From: Stenotrophomonas maltophilia
GTDB taxonomy: Bacteria > Pseudomonadota > Gammaproteobacteria > Xanthomonadales > Xanthomonadaceae
NCBI RefSeq assembly: GCF_025642255.1
Contig: NZ_CP106759.1
Span: 2,321,501 to 2,385,500, forward strand
Direction of reading: 5' to 3'
DNA: 64,000 nt
Each line of letters starts with the position of its first letter. The stretch's first letter is position 1. The position numbers were made by a program, and so were the translations under genes. Under the pieces are notes generated by a model. It did no database searches. It worked only from the letters and a program-made list of their open reading frames with translations, and was not told the DNA's origin. Positions 1 through 7,669 of this stretch are shown here, piece after piece.

Positions 1-2
1 AC

Positions 3-197
3 GAGGTCGGTGATGCCACGCGCCAGCTGTTCCAGCTGCAGGCGTCCGGGCAACAGGCGGGCGCGCGGCTGCCGATCCTCGGCGACCAGGCCACCGCCAG
101 CTACGCGCGCTACCTGAAGAGTTTCGAGCAGGACATCCCCGCCTTCTTCGACACGGATGTCGGCAGTTCCAAGAGCACCTCCAACTCCGGACGCTGA
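3..197 (+). CDS. DUF3613-like protein, C-terminal part (5' end outside window)
   Basis: An open frame runs in from the left edge and stops at 195-197, giving 64 residues. The pattern VGDATRQLFQLQ, a spacer, then ATASYARYLKSFEQDIP resembles the short DUF3613 proteins found in Tad/Flp pilus gene clusters. The tail is serine-rich (SSKSTSNSGR). The TadG-like gene starts 8 bases after the stop, so the two are probably one operon. The biochemical role of DUF3613 is unknown. The assignment rests on pattern memory plus the neighbour; the open frame itself is clear. Confidence 0.6.
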   Translation, partial: EVGDATRQLFQLQASGQQAGARLPILGDQATASYARYLKSFEQDIPAFFDTDVGSSKSTSNSGR

Positions 198-205
198 GGC
201 ATGCC

Positions 206-2353
206 ATGAACCGCTCTCGCCAGCCCCGTTTCCACCGCCCGCGCGGCGGCATGTCCGTCACCATGATGCTGGTGATGCTGGCACTGGTGGCCATGCTGGG
301 TCTGATCGAGGTCGGTTTCCTGTTCTGGGCCAAGCGCGATGCGCAGAAGGTCGTGGACCTGGCGGCGCTGGCAGGTGCGCAGCGACTTGAGCTGTGTACA
401 TCGAGCAACGGCGACAACAGCGCCGCGCGGCAGAGCGCACTCACGCAGAACCAGTTCCCCGGCACGGTGCAGGTCCGCTGCGGCAACTGGAGCGCCGCAC
501 GTGGAGGCAACCGCTTCAGCGAGACGGTCGACGCCAGCAATCCGCGCAATGCGGTGCAGGTGGTTGCGACCCGCAGCGTGCTGCCGTTCTTCGGCCAGAA
601 CGAGAGCCTGCCGACCATCACCGTACAGGCCGTGGCGCGCCGCTCGGAACCGACGGCGGTGTTCGCGGTGGGTTCGCAGCTGCTGCGCACGAACGGCAAC
701 TCGCCCTTGATGGGCACCCTGCGCCTGGTGGGGCTGGACGTCACCAACGCCACGGTGCTGTCGTACGACGGACTGGCGCAGGCCAACATCACACCGTCAG
801 GCCTGCTCAATGCGCTCGGCATTCCGGTCACCGCCAATCTCAGCGTGGCCGACTTCAATCGCCTGCTGTCGTTGAACCAGGTTTCACTGGCACGGCTGGT
901 GGACGCCACCGCCACGGTGGTCGGCCGCAGCACCACCGCAGGCGTGCAGCTGCGTGCGCTGTCGGACCTGGTGGCCACCCGCCTTGACATCAATCGGGTC
1001 AATATCGCGCTGGGCAGCCAGAACGGCGGCGGCGGACTGTTCGCCGAGGTGATCTCTCCCGACGGCACGGTGGGCAGTGCGCTGCAGTCGCAGATCAACG
1101 TGCTTGACCTGGTCAATGCAGCCATCTCCATCGCCAATGATGGCAATGGCGTAGCGGTGCCGAACCTCAACCTGCTCGGCATGGATATCAAGGCAGGTGT
1201 TGTCGAACCGCCGTCGATCGCCATCGGCGGTGTCGGTTCGCGGGCCTACAACGCACAGGTCCGGCTGATGGTCGACGTCGACAGCGACCGCCTGTTCGGG
1301 GTGGGGCCACTGCTCAACCTGCTGGGCACGCGCCTGCACCTGCCATTGCATGTGGACGTGGCCAACGCGATGGGAACACTGACCAGCATCCAATGCAGCG
1401 CGGCACCGCCCACGGCCACCATCCAGGTGGACTCCTCGGTACTGCGCGCGTGCGTCGGCAAGGTCAATGCCGCCGACCGTTTCTCCAAGAGCAATGTCTG
1501 CGACGCCACCTTGCAGAACGAACAACTGCTGACACTGCTGGGACGGCCGCTGATCAACGACAAGATCACCCTGCCGGCGCTGACCGGCACGCAGAGCCTG
1601 ACCCTGGCCGCCGGCCAGACCGGCACCACCCGGATCAATCCCCTGGCCGTCGGTGACGCGGTCTCGCACCTGGTCAACGAGCTGCTGCGTGTCCTGTCGG
1701 GCATGCTGAGCTCGCCGGCACAGGGCATGAATGCCAACGACACGGCCAAGGCACTGGCCGACCGCTACCTGCAGGCAGCGTTCCCCTCGGGCGGCCGCTA
1801 CAACGTCGACCAGCTCATTCCCCTGCTGCGCGACGGCGACCCGTCGCGCAACCTGGCACCGCTGGGCAACTGGACGGTCAAGAAGGGCGTGCCCAAACCC
1901 TGCCTGATCGGGCTGGGCACCTGCTGGGAAGATGGCTCGGTCTGGGCAGGCTACCGCGCCACCGTGACGGGACAGGGCCTGGGTCTGCTCGACGGGCTGC
2001 TCGGCTCACTGGTCGGCGGGCTGCTCATCAACCGCTGCGACAGCCTGCTGGGCAACCTGATCGACTACAACGGCTGCGTCCGCACCAATCTGGCCTCGTA
2101 CATCCAGACCGCCCCGGACGGCTTCCTCGACGCGGCGGCCGGCGGCGGTGTCACCACGCCCGGCAACAACGTGTCCTGCAGCGGTGTGCTGTGCACCGTG
2201 CTGAGCCCGGTGCTGGCCGCGCTCAAGCCGGTGCTCAACACCGTCGGCTCCCTGCTGAGCACGACCCTGGCCAGCCTGCTGGGGCTGGAGCTGGGCCGCA
2301 CCGATGTCAACGTCCAGTCCATCCAGTGCAATGGCGCACAGCTTGTGTTCTGA
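206..2353 (+). CDS. TadG-like pilus assembly protein
   Basis: This 715-residue protein has a short basic N-terminus and one hydrophobic segment at about residues 16-38. That segment leads into AKRDAQKVVDLAALAGAQ, the typical start of TadE/TadG-like minor pseudopilins, where the helix anchors the protein in the inner membrane and the rest is periplasmic. The remaining ~650 residues are low in charge and rich in Leu, Asn, Val and Gly, with several cysteine pairs, as in large TadG-like proteins of Xanthomonads. It follows the DUF3613-like gene directly and is the last Tad gene visible. Its expected role is in Flp pilus assembly. I chose the ATG at 206 because it precedes the basic segment and sits just behind the upstream stop. 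Confidence 0.75.
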   Translation: MNRSRQPRFHRPRGGMSVTMMLVMLALVAMLGLIEVGFLFWAKRDAQKVVDLAALAGAQRLELCTSSNGDNSAARQSALTQNQFPGTVQVRCGNWSAARGGNRFSETVDASNPRNAVQVVATRSVLPFFGQNESLPTITVQAVARRSEPTAVFAVGSQLLRTNGNSPLMGTLRLVGLDVTNATVLSYDGLAQANITPSGLLNALGIPVTANLSVADFNRLLSLNQVSLARLVDATATVVGRSTTAGVQLRALSDLVATRLDINRVNIALGSQNGGGGLFAEVISPDGTVGSALQSQINVLDLVNAAISIANDGNGVAVPNLNLLGMDIKAGVVEPPSIAIGGVGSRAYNAQVRLMVDVDSDRLFGVGPLLNLLGTRLHLPLHVDVANAMGTLTSIQCSAAPPTATIQVDSSVLRACVGKVNAADRFSKSNVCDATLQNEQLLTLLGRPLINDKITLPALTGTQSLTLAAGQTGTTRINPLAVGDAVSHLVNELLRVLSGMLSSPAQGMNANDTAKALADRYLQAAFPSGGRYNVDQLIPLLRDGDPSRNLAPLGNWTVKKGVPKPCLIGLGTCWEDGSVWAGYRATVTGQGLGLLDGLLGSLVGGLLINRCDSLLGNLIDYNGCVRTNLASYIQTAPDGFLDAAAGGGVTTPGNNVSCSGVLCTVLSPVLAALKPVLNTVGSLLSTTLASLLGLELGRTDVNVQSIQCNGAQLVF

Positions 2354-2451
2354 GCCGGGCCGGCGCCCTTGGCGCCGCCGCCGCGCATGCTAGACTCCCG
2401 GGCGGGGAACACTTCCATCTCAACCCACACTCATCCGTGGATGGTCCAGAC

Positions 2452-3159
2452 ATGCGAGAAACTTCAGGGGGCACCGTCTTCGCCCGCCACGCGCGCGGCG
2501 CGGCACTGCTGGCCGTGGCCATGCTGCTGGCGGCACCGTCCGCACTGGCGGCGCGCAGCAGCCGCGAAGCCGCAGCCGAACCGGTACGCAGCAGCGCACC
2601 CGTGGTACGCAACACGGTGGACGAGCTCAAGCAGTTGATGGACGCACGCCAGCTGACCGAACTGCGTACCACGTACAACGGCAACTACGGCGCCAGCCTG
2701 CTTTTCAATGCCAGTACCCTGACCTACTACGTCGCCCTGTTCCAGGAAAAGAACTTCTGGCGCGTCATCAAGACCGATGCCGTCGACAACGCCGAGCGGG
2801 TCTATCGCACGTTCGTGCAGCAGACCGAACAGCTCGCGCAGGTCTACATCGATACCACCCGCCTGGAAGCCGGCAAGCGCTATACCGAGCGCCTGGTGGC
2901 CTACAACGAAGAGCGCCTGCGTACCCTGCAGCAGGAAATGGAGCAGCAGCAGGCGCAGTCGGCCCAGGTCAGCGCGTCACTGCAGCAGGCCCAGCAGCAG
3001 GCCGTCAGCCTGAGCACCGATGTGCAGAGCACCAACAGCCAGCTGGACGCCCTGCAGCGCCGCATCCAGATCCTGCAGGCCGAACAGGGCAACCCCGAAT
3101 TGAGCCTGCCGAAGCCGGACAGCACACCCGCGCCGGCAGCGGCCAGCGACGTTCGCTGA
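2452..3159 (+). CDS. Exported coiled-coil protein, DUF2968-like
   Basis: This 235-residue protein begins with a clear signal peptide (MRETSG..., hydrophobic core LLAVAMLLAAPSALAA, cleavage near residue 34). A globular part follows, with VDELKQLMDARQLTELRTTYNG and TYYVALFQEKNFWRVIKT, then a glutamine-rich coiled coil (about residues 150-215) and a Pro/Ala tail. This order fits the DUF2968 family of proteobacterial exported proteins, whose function is unknown. The frame stays open upstream, but the ATG at 2452 is chosen because the signal peptide starts there. A strong terminator follows the stop. Confidence 0.65.
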   Translation: MRETSGGTVFARHARGAALLAVAMLLAAPSALAARSSREAAAEPVRSSAPVVRNTVDELKQLMDARQLTELRTTYNGNYGASLLFNASTLTYYVALFQEKNFWRVIKTDAVDNAERVYRTFVQQTEQLAQVYIDTTRLEAGKRYTERLVAYNEERLRTLQQEMEQQQAQSAQVSASLQQAQQQAVSLSTDVQSTNSQLDALQRRIQILQAEQGNPELSLPKPDSTPAPAAASDVR

Positions 3160-3177
3160 ATCCCCCGACAGAACCCG

Positions 3178-3210
3178 ACAGCGGCGCCGAACGGCGCCGT
3201 TGTCGTTTTT
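3178..3210 (+). terminator. Intrinsic terminator after the DUF2968-like gene
   Basis: The stem ACAGCGGCGCCG pairs with CGGCGCCGTTGT across a two-base AA loop, with one G-T wobble. It is followed at once by TCGTTTTT. It lies 18 bases beyond the stop of the plus-strand gene and before the 3' end of the convergent DUF4124-like gene. Confidence 0.85.
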
Positions 3211-3229
3211 GGCCTGATTGCGACCCGAT

Positions 3230-3628
3230 TCAGCGGCAGGCCTCGAACACGGCATCGTCCCACTGCCTGCGCTGGACGAAATCCGCCCGGCGCGTTCTGG
3301 CCAGCGCCTCCGTGCGCATCCTGCGCGCCCGTGCACAGGCCGCAGCATCCGCACTGATCGGAATCAACGCCCCCTGTGCACGGCCCGATCGCCGCGTCGG
3401 CCTGCGTCCACCGTTACCCGTGGGGGTCGCCTCGGCGGTGAGCGGCGCACTGCCGCGCGGCAGCGACTGCTCGGCGGGCACTTCCCAGCGCCACTCCGCC
3501 TGCCCCTGGCAAGGCGTCTGCTGGTACAGCGCACGCCCGCCGTCCGTGCACTTGTAGACCTGGGTCTGCGCCGCTGCGGATGTCGTCAGCAGCATGGCCA
3601 GCAGCCCCCATCCCGGCAGAGTCCTCAT
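3230..3628 (-). CDS. DUF4124-like exported protein
   Basis: The 132-residue product starts with a signal peptide ([21 protein letters not shown]). Next comes [19 protein letters not shown], the cysteine-containing signature of the DUF4124 domain, a small periplasmic or envelope module of unknown function. The C-terminal half is basic and Arg/Ala-rich, with two more cysteines. The ATG at 3628 is supported by a strong Shine-Dalgarno (GGGAGGGGG) just upstream; a longer open frame reaching 3823 lacks a signal peptide and is rejected. It is convergent with the DUF2968-like gene and divergent from the hydrolase at 3816. Confidence 0.75.
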   Translation of the reverse strand: MRTLPGWGLLAMLLTTSAAAQTQVYKCTDGGRALYQQTPCQGQAEWRWEVPAEQSLPRGSAPLTAEATPTGNGGRRPTRRSGRAQGALIPISADAAACARARRMRTEALARTRRADFVQRRQWDDAVFEACR

Positions 3629-3815
3629 CTTCACCCCCTCCCACGACCAGCACTCATGGTCGGTACGACGAGCGCCGCGCGCCAGAGCGATCCGCGTCAC
3701 ATCCGTGCTCATCCAGCACAGCCGTGCAAGCCACTGCATCACCTCTGCGCTGTACTGCCACAGGCGACGGCCACCTTCGCCGCCGCCGTCCTTCCCTTCC
3801 GCCAAGGAAACCGCA

Positions 3816-4640
3816 ATGAGCAACTACATCACCGTCAACGACGGCGCCCGCATCTTCTACAAGGACTGGGGCACCGGGCAACCGGTCGTTTTCGCGCACG
3901 GCTGGCCACTGTCCTCAGACGCCTGGGACCCGCAGATGCTGTTCATGGGCCAGAACGGCTTCCGCGTGATCGCCCACGACCGGCGCAGCCACGGTCGTTC
4001 CAGCCAAACCTGGGACGGCAACGACATGGACACCTACGCCGACGACCTGGCCGCGGTGATCGACGCATTGGACCTGAAGGACGCCATCCTGGTCGGCCAC
4101 TCCACCGGTGGTGGCGAGGTGGCCCACTACATCGGCCGCCATGGCAGCGCGCGCGTGGCGAAGGTGGTGCTGGTCGGTGCGGTACCGCCCCTGATGCTGA
4201 AGACCGCGGGCAACCCGGCCGGAACGCCACTGGAGGTCTTCGACGGCATCCGCAAGGGCACCGGCGGTGATCGTTCGCAGTTCTTCCAGGACCTGGCCAC
4301 ACCCTTCTTCGGCGCCAACCGTGACGGCAACACGGTCACCCAGGGCATGCGCGATTCGTTCTGGCTGCAGGGCATGCTGGGCGGTGTGAAGGGCCAGTAC
4401 GACTGCATCCATGAATTCTCGGAAGTCGACTACACCGCAGATCTGCAGAAGATCGACGTGCCGGCATGGGTCGTGCACGGTGACGACGACCAGATCGTCC
4501 CCTTCGATGCGTCGGCCAAGCTGTCCTCGCAGATCATCAAGGACGCCGAACTGACGGTCTACCCCGGCGCGCCGCACGGCCTGACCGTCACCCATGCCGA
4601 TCGCTTCAACGCCGACCTGCTGGCGTTCGCCCGCAAATGA
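3816..4640 (+). CDS. Alpha/beta hydrolase of the non-heme chloroperoxidase family
   Basis: The 274-residue protein has the full alpha/beta-hydrolase pattern: oxyanion segment [12 protein letters not shown], nucleophile elbow GHSTGG with Ser96, acid region [10 protein letters not shown] and catalytic His in APHGLTVTH near the C-terminus. Length and motifs match cofactor-free haloperoxidases and related esterases, which act as esterases and can perhydrolyse acetate to peracetate. No signal peptide is present, so it is cytoplasmic. The ATG at 3816 has AAGGAAA seven bases upstream. It is a single gene, followed by a hairpin and a SMAG repeat pair. The true substrate cannot be read from the sequence. 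Confidence 0.85.
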   Translation: MSNYITVNDGARIFYKDWGTGQPVVFAHGWPLSSDAWDPQMLFMGQNGFRVIAHDRRSHGRSSQTWDGNDMDTYADDLAAVIDALDLKDAILVGHSTGGGEVAHYIGRHGSARVAKVVLVGAVPPLMLKTAGNPAGTPLEVFDGIRKGTGGDRSQFFQDLATPFFGANRDGNTVTQGMRDSFWLQGMLGGVKGQYDCIHEFSEVDYTADLQKIDVPAWVVHGDDDQIVPFDASAKLSSQIIKDAELTVYPGAPHGLTVTHADRFNADLLAFARK

Positions 4641-4646
4641 TGTCCC

Positions 4647-4672
4647 GCGGCGGCGCCCCACTGCGCCGCCGC
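4647..4672 (+). terminator. GC-rich hairpin after the hydrolase gene
   Basis: A perfect 10-base stem (GCGGCGGCGC / GCGCCGCCGC) with the 6-base loop CCCACT begins 6 bases beyond the stop codon. No T-run follows, so it may slow or end transcription together with the adjoining SMAG pair rather than act as a canonical intrinsic terminator. Confidence 0.4.
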
Positions 4673-4681
4673 TCCTGCGGG

Positions 4682-4742
4682 GTAGCGACGGGTATTGCCC
4701 GGCGAACGTATCCAGCATCCGCCGGGCATGGCCCGGCGCTAC
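4682..4742. repeat. Inverted pair of SMAG-type REP elements
   Basis: Two 23-base palindromic units each begin with GTAG, the first read on the plus strand (4682-4704) and the second on the minus strand (4720-4742). Each contains a CGGGC/GCCCG hairpin around a short centre (GTAGCGCCGGGCCATGCCC then GGCG in the minus-strand copy). This arrangement between two convergent 3' ends fits the SMAG repeat family described in Stenotrophomonas maltophilia, where such units lie in intergenic DNA and can act on mRNA ends. The family call is from memory; the palindromes are visible directly. Confidence 0.8.
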
Positions 4743-4745
4743 CTG

Positions 4746-6392
4746 TCAGATATCGCTGTGATGGTGCGGTACCGCCGTGGGCAACGGGTCATGCCCGCCG
4801 ACGAAATGACGTACCACCGGCGCGCGTTCACCACGGTGCAGGGCACGCAGCACTTCCTGGATCGCCTTGTCGTCGGCCGTGATGCGTTCGTGCTGGCGCA
4901 GGTGCTCCAGCCAGGACGGGGTCACGAAATACTCCAGATGGATGCCCGGGCTGGCCACATCTTCAACCACGCCCCACACCACCGCACCGTCACGGCGCCG
5001 GATCGTGCCCAGCGCGCGCATCTGCGCCTGGAACGATGCACGGTCGGCGGCCTCGATGCGGTATTCGATCGTCACCAGCACCGGCCCGCGATCGTTGGAG
5101 ACCGGCACCGACAGTTCCGGCGCCGGCCAATGACCCGCAGGGCGCAGGTTGAGATCTTCGGTGCCAGCGATTCGCACCCTCCACACCAGCAGCCCGCCGA
5201 TGACCGCGCCTGCTGCCGCAACCAGCAGCGCCAGTTCCGGCGATGTTCGCTGCGCCAGCGCGCCCCAGCATAGGCCGCCGGCGGCCATGCCTGCCGAGAA
5301 CACCATGATGTACAGCGCCAGCGCTCGTGCCCTCACCCACGCCGGAACCGCCGTCTGTGCGGCGATCTGCAACGAGGACAGCACCGTGATCCAGGCAAAA
5401 CCGTTCACCAGCATCACCACCGGCAGCAGGTACCAGCTGCGGGTCAGCGCCAGTCCAACCAAGCTCAGTGCCAGCGCCAGCGTCGCCAGCAACACCAGCA
5501 GATCGCGGTCCAGCTGTGCGCGCAATCTAGGCAGCAGCAGCGCCCCGGCAACCGCGCCGATGCCGATGCAGCCCAGCAGCATGCCGTACTGCCCTGCACC
5601 GCCATGCATCTGCCCTCGCACCACCACCGGCAACAATGCGTTCATGGCCGCAGCGAAGAAGAAAAAGCCGACCGATTTGATCAGCACCGCCTGCAGACGC
5701 CCGGCGCGGCTGGCATAGCGCAGTCCGGCCTTCAGTCCGGCACCGAAGCCTTCCGGCGGCAGGCTCGATGCCTTCGGGTCACGCTTCCAGCCCCAGACCA
5801 CGAACAGCATCGCAGCGAAGGTGATGGCATTGAAGCCAAAGGCCCACACGGCTCCCAGCTGGGCGACGATCAGGCCACCGACAGCAGGCCCGATCGAACG
5901 GGCGATGTTGATGCCGATCGAATTCAGCGCCACTGCCGACGGCAGCATCGACTGCGGAACCAGCTCGGAGACGATCGCTGCCTGCGCCGGCATCGCCATC
6001 GCCGCGCCACATCCCATGCAGAACGTGAGCAGCACCAGCAGCTGCGGCGTCAGCATGCCGAGCGAGGTCAGCACCGCCATCAAGGCCGCCACTGCCAGCA
6101 TCCATCCCTGGGTGGCCAGCAGGTACGTGCGGCGATCGACGATGTCGGCCAGGGTTCCTGCGGCCAGTGCCAGCAGCACGATCGGTACGGTTGTGGCTGA
6201 CTGCACCAGGGCCACCATCAACGGTGATCCTGTGCGTTCGGCCATCACCCAGGCCGCGGCCACGTCATTGACCCACGTACCGATGTTGCTGGCCAGGATC
6301 GCCAGCCAGATCGAGCGGAACATGCGGATCTTCAGCGGGGACCAGGCACCTGCGGCCGGTGCGGGAGGTTGCGATGTGCGTGCATTCACCAT
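4746..6392 (-). CDS. MFS exporter with C-terminal alpha/beta-barrel-like extension
   Basis: This 548-residue membrane protein has about 12 hydrophobic segments up to roughly residue 410, with LADIVDRRTYLL as the MFS loop after helix 2 and SIGINIARSIGPAVGG in helix 5, as in MFS_3-type exporters. About 110 soluble residues follow (around 440-540: LVTIEYRIEAADRASFQAQMRAL, YFVTPSWLEHLRQHE) that resemble a dimeric alpha/beta-barrel (ABM-like) domain. It is the last gene of the six-gene operon. The start at 6390-6392 overlaps the stop of the porin gene and has GGAG seven bases upstream; an ATG at 6398 is possible but poorly spaced. Likely role: efflux of the compound handled by the operon. Confidence 0.8.
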   Translation of the reverse strand: MVNARTSQPPAPAAGAWSPLKIRMFRSIWLAILASNIGTWVNDVAAAWVMAERTGSPLMVALVQSATTVPIVLLALAAGTLADIVDRRTYLLATQGWMLAVAALMAVLTSLGMLTPQLLVLLTFCMGCGAAMAMPAQAAIVSELVPQSMLPSAVALNSIGINIARSIGPAVGGLIVAQLGAVWAFGFNAITFAAMLFVVWGWKRDPKASSLPPEGFGAGLKAGLRYASRAGRLQAVLIKSVGFFFFAAAMNALLPVVVRGQMHGGAGQYGMLLGCIGIGAVAGALLLPRLRAQLDRDLLVLLATLALALSLVGLALTRSWYLLPVVMLVNGFAWITVLSSLQIAAQTAVPAWVRARALALYIMVFSAGMAAGGLCWGALAQRTSPELALLVAAAGAVIGGLLVWRVRIAGTEDLNLRPAGHWPAPELSVPVSNDRGPVLVTIEYRIEAADRASFQAQMRALGTIRRRDGAVVWGVVEDVASPGIHLEYFVTPSWLEHLRQHERITADDKAIQEVLRALHRGERAPVVRHFVGGHDPLPTAVPHHHSDI

Positions 6393-7669
6393 TGCCATGC
6401 TCCAACGATCGAGGCGAACAACGTGTCCTGGCCACCGGCCTGCGTCAGCGCAGGACCGGCATCGACCCAGGCCAGCTGCAGCTGCCACTGCCAGTGTGCA
6501 CTGGCCTGCCAGCGGGTTTCGGATTTGTACTGGCGGCCGATCCTGCGCGCGCCGCCTGCGCTGCCGGGCAACGCCACCAGCGGTGCGGGCGTGGTGTACA
6601 CCGCATCGGCGCGGCGGTGCTTCCAGGCCATCTGCATGCCCAGTTCAGTGGTGACGGATTCGTGCAACCGCAGTGTGAGGGTTGGCTGCACGTCCATCAG
6701 GTTCGCCGGCGCCAGCAGGCTGGCTTCGCTGAAGTAGGCCGATTTCGGGAACAGGGCATTGAAGGTGCCCAGCCGGGCGTCGTTCGGGCGGCCATCACCA
6801 CTGGCGATGTCGGCCTTCAGTCCCAGCCGTGGCTGCAAGGGCAGTTGCGGCCAACGCCAACCGGTATCGGTGGCCAGCGTCCACGCGCGGATATCAAGCT
6901 GCTCGCTGGTGGTCCGCAGCTCACCGCCCTGCACGACCAGCTCGCTGTTCCAGTCCAACGATCCGGCCTGGCCGAACCAGCGCGCCCCGAGAGTCTGCCG
7001 GCGCTCGATGCCGGCGCCTGCCGCGAAGCGGGCGTCCTCCCGGCGATAGTCCAGCAGATAGAGGTCCCACTGGCCCGGACCCTGGCCTGGCGCCGTGGTT
7101 GCATAGGCACCCCACAGATGCGAACCGCGTTCGCCACGGTCATCGAACGCACCCGGCCGGTTCTCCACCGGACGCAGTGCCATCAGTTCCAGCACGCCCA
7201 GTCCGCCCTGCCATCCGACCCTGGCACCATCGAAGGCCAGGCGGATATTCGGCCCGTCGCGCACCGACAGCAGGCGCGAGCTGCCATGGCCCGCCTCCTG
7301 CCGCCCGAGCTGCACATGCAGGCCGCCGCGCTGCCAGCGCCAGTACGCCTGCTGCACGTCCAGCGCACCCCGATCGGTCCTGCCAGGTCCACCGGCCCTC
7401 CCACGCTCGCCGTGCACGCCCAGCTGCAGCATCGCCTTCCAGTCGCGTTCACCGTAGGTGGCCGACGCCAATGCGCGAAGCAGGCCGTAGCCATCCTCGC
7501 CGCCGCCGATACCGAAGCGGGTCGGGTCGTAGTACATGCCGCGCAGACGCATCGAGGCATCCCACTGCAACGTGCCATCAGCGGCATCGCTGCAGTAGCC
7601 CCCCTCGCAGGCGAGCGCAAGGGACGGCGCGGCCAGCAGGGCGAGGCTCAGAATGCGAAGCACGAGCAT
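6386..7669 (-). CDS. AlgE-like outer-membrane porin (alginate export family)
   Basis: The 427-residue protein carries a signal peptide (MLVLRILSLALLAAPSLALA) and then alternating aromatic/polar beta-strands to the C-terminus, ending in a Trp (VGAWQW). The pattern ALDVQQAYWRW...LHVQLGRQE...GSSRLLSVRDGPNIR is typical of the Alginate_exp/AlgE-like 18-strand barrels. In operons without alginate genes these serve as specific porins for organic compounds, so alginate itself is unlikely here. Its start lies inside the 3' end of the amidohydrolase gene (22-base overlap), and its stop overlaps the MFS start, so translation is probably coupled. Confidence 0.8.
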   Translation of the reverse strand: MLVLRILSLALLAAPSLALACEGGYCSDAADGTLQWDASMRLRGMYYDPTRFGIGGGEDGYGLLRALASATYGERDWKAMLQLGVHGERGRAGGPGRTDRGALDVQQAYWRWQRGGLHVQLGRQEAGHGSSRLLSVRDGPNIRLAFDGARVGWQGGLGVLELMALRPVENRPGAFDDRGERGSHLWGAYATTAPGQGPGQWDLYLLDYRREDARFAAGAGIERRQTLGARWFGQAGSLDWNSELVVQGGELRTTSEQLDIRAWTLATDTGWRWPQLPLQPRLGLKADIASGDGRPNDARLGTFNALFPKSAYFSEASLLAPANLMDVQPTLTLRLHESVTTELGMQMAWKHRRADAVYTTPAPLVALPGSAGGARRIGRQYKSETRWQASAHWQWQLQLAWVDAGPALTQAGGQDTLFASIVGAWQW

